From Flavobacteriaceae bacterium (GTDB taxonomy: Bacteria > Bacteroidota > Bacteroidia > Flavobacteriales > Flavobacteriaceae), in assembly GCA_016649785.1 (NCBI GenBank), contig JAENXB010000002.1, positions 1 through 34,627 on the forward strand: a stretch of DNA of 34,627 bases. The letters are read 5' to 3'. Shown one piece after another: positions 32,175 through 34,627 of this stretch. The notes under the pieces were generated by a model. It saw only the letters and a program-made list of their open reading frames with translations. It made no database searches and was not told where the DNA came from. The translations under genes and the position numbers were made by a program. Numbering within the stretch: the first letter of the stretch is position 1; every line of letters begins with the position of its first letter.

Positions 32175-34399
32175 ATGTCACAACAAGCTAAAATTGTTTA
32201 CACCAAAACCGATGAAGCCCCAATGCTGGCTACTTATTCCTTCTTGCCGATCGTAAGGACCTTCACTGAAACTTCAAATATTGAAATTGAACCAAAAGAT
32301 ATTTCTTTAGCCGCACGGATTCTGGTGAGTTTTCCGGAATTCTTATCTTCAGAACAAAAAGTTCCAGATGCTTTAAAAGAGCTGGCTGAATTGGTAAATA
32401 AGCCTGAGGCCAATATCATCAAGTTGCCAAACATAAGTGCATCTGAACCCCAACTGGAAGCCGCAATTAAAGAATTGCAATCTAAAGGATTCAAGTTACC
32501 TGATTACCCAAATGAACCTAAAGATGAAAAGGAAGAACAAATCAAACAGAAATACGATAAGATTAAAGGAAGTGCTGTAAACCCGGTGCTTAGAGAAGGA
32601 AATTCCGATAGAAGGGCCCCGAAAGCGATAAAAAATTTCGCGAAAGAAAATCCGCATTCTATGGGAGCCTGGGATCCTAATTCAAAAACCCATGTTTCAA
32701 CCATGAAAGAAGGTGATTTTTATTCAAATGAAAAATCCCTTACCCTTGATTCAGCCGGAAGCTTAAAAATTGAATTGACAGATTCCTCAGGAAATAAAAA
32801 AATACTCAAAGATAATCTCAAGGTCTTAAAAGGAGAAATTATCGATGCTACCGTAATGAGTAAAAAAGCCTTGACCAAATTCCTTGAAGAACAAATTGCC
32901 GATGCCAAAGAGAAAGATGTGCTTTTCTCTTTGCATTTGAAGGCAACAATGATGAAGATTTCAGATCCAATAATATTTGGCCAGGCCGTTCGGGTTTTCT
33001 TTAAAGATATTTTTGCAAAACATTCACAAGTCCTTGAAGAGATTGGGGTAAATGTAAACAACGGACTTGCAGATCTCATAAATGCCTTACCAAAATTACC
33101 CTCTGAAAAAAGAGCAGAAATTGAAGCCGAAATAAAAGCTGCATTCAAAAACGGCCCAAAACTGGCAATGGTCGATTCCGATAAGGGAATCACTAACCTT
33201 AACGTACCAAGCGATGTAATTATAGATGCTTCTATGCCTGCTATGATAAGGACTTCCGGGAAAATGTATAATGCCGAAGGAAAATTGCAAGACACCAAAG
33301 CGGTTATTCCGGATAGCAGTTATGCAGGAATCTACCAGGCTACAATCGATTTTTGCAAGAAAAACGGGGCTTTTGATCTCCAACAACAATGGGAACAGTT
33401 CCCAATGTAGGATTTATGGCACAAAAGGCGGAGGAATATGGTTCTCACGATAAAACCTTTGTAATTGAAAATGCCGGAACTGTTCGTGTAGTTGATGCCA
33501 ATGGAAATACCCTTTTGGAACACAAAGTAGAAGAGGGAGATATCTGGAGAATGTGCCAGGCAAAAGACGCACCTATTCAAGACTGGGTGAAGTTAGCGGT
33601 AAACAGAGCTAAAGCATCAGGAATGCCGGCTATCTTCTGGTTGAACAAAAACAGGAGCCACGATTCCGAAATGATCAAAAAAGTAAACAAATATCTTGCT
33701 GAATTGGATACCACAGGATTGGACATACAGATTATGGCTCCCGTAGAGGCAACCAATTATACCTTGAAACGAGTAAAAGAAGGAAAAGACACGATATCTG
33801 TAACAGGAAATATCCTACGGGATTATTTAACCGATCTATTCCCTATTCTGGAAGTGGGGACAAGTTCAAAAATGCTTTCCATAGTTCCCCTGATGGGCGG
33901 CGGCGGATTGTTTGAAACAGGAGCCGGAGGTTCTGCCCCAAAACACATTCAGCAATTCCTGACAGAGGGACATTTAAGATGGGACTCCTTAGGAGAATTT
34001 TTGGCCCTTACAGTTTCACTGGAACAATTGGGAGAAAAATACAATAATAAGAAAGCATTGATCCTTTCTGAAACTCTGGATGAAGCAACTGAAGTATTCT
34101 TAAAGAACAACAGATCACCTTCACGTAAAGTGAATGAAATTGACAATAGGGGAAGCCATTTTTATCTTGCCTTATATTGGGCACAAACCCTGGCAAAGCA
34201 AAACAAAGATTCTGAGTTGAAAGCACATTTTTCTGAACTTGCAGAAAAATTGGCTGCCAATGAAGCCAAAATTTTAAAAGAATTGCTGGAAGCCCAGGGA
34301 AAACAGGTAGACATTGGGGGTTATTACTATCCCATTGAAGATCTTGTAAGAAAAGCCATGCGTCCAAGTGAAACCTTAAATAAAATTATAGGCCATTAA
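32175..34399 (+). pseudogene. icd: Monomeric NADP-dependent isocitrate dehydrogenase, frameshifted
   Basis: Should convert isocitrate to 2-oxoglutarate in the TCA cycle. The monomeric type is recognised by YTKTDEAPMLATYSFLPI (9-26), isocitrate-binding LREGNSDRRAP (139-149), NPHSMGAWDPNSKTH and, downstream, GTVPNVGFMAQKAEEYGSHD. The first frame runs from ATG 32175 to TAG 33408-33410 (411 codons); the second is open from 33377 and can start at ATG 33389, to 34399. The shift lies between 33377 and 33410. Dropping two bases at 33378-33379 (GATCTCCAACA to GATCCAACA) restores one 740-residue protein, the family length. Either a mutation that inactivates the enzyme or a sequence error. Confidence 0.93.
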
Positions 34400-34420
34400 G
34401 CTTTGCGTTTAATCCATAAT

Positions 34421-34455
34421 AAAGCGAGCCGGGTAAATATTCGACTCGCTTTTTC
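34421..34455 (+). terminator. Rho-independent terminator of icd
   Basis: AAAGCGAG (34421-34428) pairs with CTCGCTTT (34445-34452) around a 16-base loop, followed by TTT. Confidence 0.75.
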
Positions 34456-34463
34456 TTATACTT

Positions 34464-34478
34464 ACGGTTAAATACCGT
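34464..34478. repeat. Short inverted repeat ACGGT-TAAAT-ACCGT near possible IS end
   Basis: Perfect five-base arms around TAAAT, between the icd terminator and the putative transposase. It could mark an IS terminus or be chance. Confidence 0.25.
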
Positions 34479-34563
34479 TCTTAATTACTCACATTACGCA
34501 AAAGCATAATAAATTTCCTAGTTTTAACGTTTGAAAAGTTGATAACTTTAAGCTCCTGAAAAG

Positions 34564-34627
34564 ATGAAGAATTTTGCGGATCTATACAGTGATTATTTAA
34601 TAAGTTCAAATTCTTATGTCACATCAA
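34564..34627 (+). CDS. Start of a probable IS transposase (cut by window edge)
   Basis: The first 21 codons read MKNFADLYSDYLISSNSYV. The DYLISS segment close to the N-terminus recalls IS4/IS701-like transposases whose N-termini read like DYLISSxGxxTATGLS. The remainder lies outside the window, so the call rests on this short stretch and on its place after a terminator. The left end of the element would lie between about 34456 and 34563. Confidence 0.5.
   Translation, partial: MKNFADLYSDYLISSNSYVTS

Noticed and set aside
32720..33298. 192-codon antisense ORF inside icd
   Set aside because: It is the mirror of a strongly conserved coding sequence and has no family resemblance.
1..34627. CRISPR arrays, tRNA or rRNA genes, toxin-antitoxin or defence systems
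   Set aside because: I looked through all gaps and found no regular spaced repeats, cloverleaf signatures or defence-type domains.

Overview
The window is a stretch of chromosome from a member of the Bacteroidota, most likely Flavobacteriaceae. The evidence is low GC, promoters with the TAnnTTTG -7 box and no obvious Shine-Dalgarno sequences, a PorD-like (DUF4835) protein, an omega subunit of the Rpb6-like Bacteroidota form, the long (~480 residue) GAPDH and a monomeric isocitrate dehydrogenase. A genus cannot be fixed by eye. Most of the region is housekeeping. I see no CRISPR, defence or secondary-metabolite system. The mobile DNA I can support is one transposase start cut by the right edge and some short repeats.

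Left part (1-16.6 kb, all genes on the minus strand). In transcription order, right to left, it runs: a GNAT acetyltransferase; prmC, a LOG-family hydrolase, a two-domain VOC protein and ligA; a 518-base non-coding gap with a 25-bp perfect palindrome; a DUF6913-like gene overlapping dapA; bamD, omega, coaBC, the PorD-like gene and recN; fabI; a family 2 glycosyltransferase, a YbbR-domain protein and coaE; and a sensor histidine kinase cut by the left edge just after its catalytic histidine. Themes are coenzyme A synthesis, lysine/peptidoglycan precursors, outer-membrane assembly, fatty-acid synthesis and DNA repair.

Middle (16.6-26.3 kb). A plus-strand group, ribD, HAD phosphatase, EamA transporter and yigZ, is tightly packed and uses GTG and TTG starts. 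It converges on a YbgC-type thioesterase. dnaA, a low-molecular-weight tyrosine phosphatase and an RsmI-like methyltransferase follow. They converge on a minus-strand cell-wall group: dapF, a GNAT acetyltransferase, mltG, and an exported lysozyme-like protein whose signal peptide lies in a different frame from its body.

Right part (26.4-34.6 kb, plus strand). This holds an HtrA/Deg protease, long-form GAPDH, an uncharacterised membrane coiled-coil protein, trmD and rplS. An unexplained transcript-like stretch with its own strong terminator follows. Then comes the NADP isocitrate dehydrogenase gene, broken by a frameshift, and the start of an insertion sequence.

Best leads: the frame change at an in-frame A AAA AAG heptamer in the lysozyme-like gene (23.66 kb), the candidate small RNA before icd (31.8-31.97 kb), the icd frameshift (33.38 kb), and promoters placed so that transcripts should begin at the start codon.
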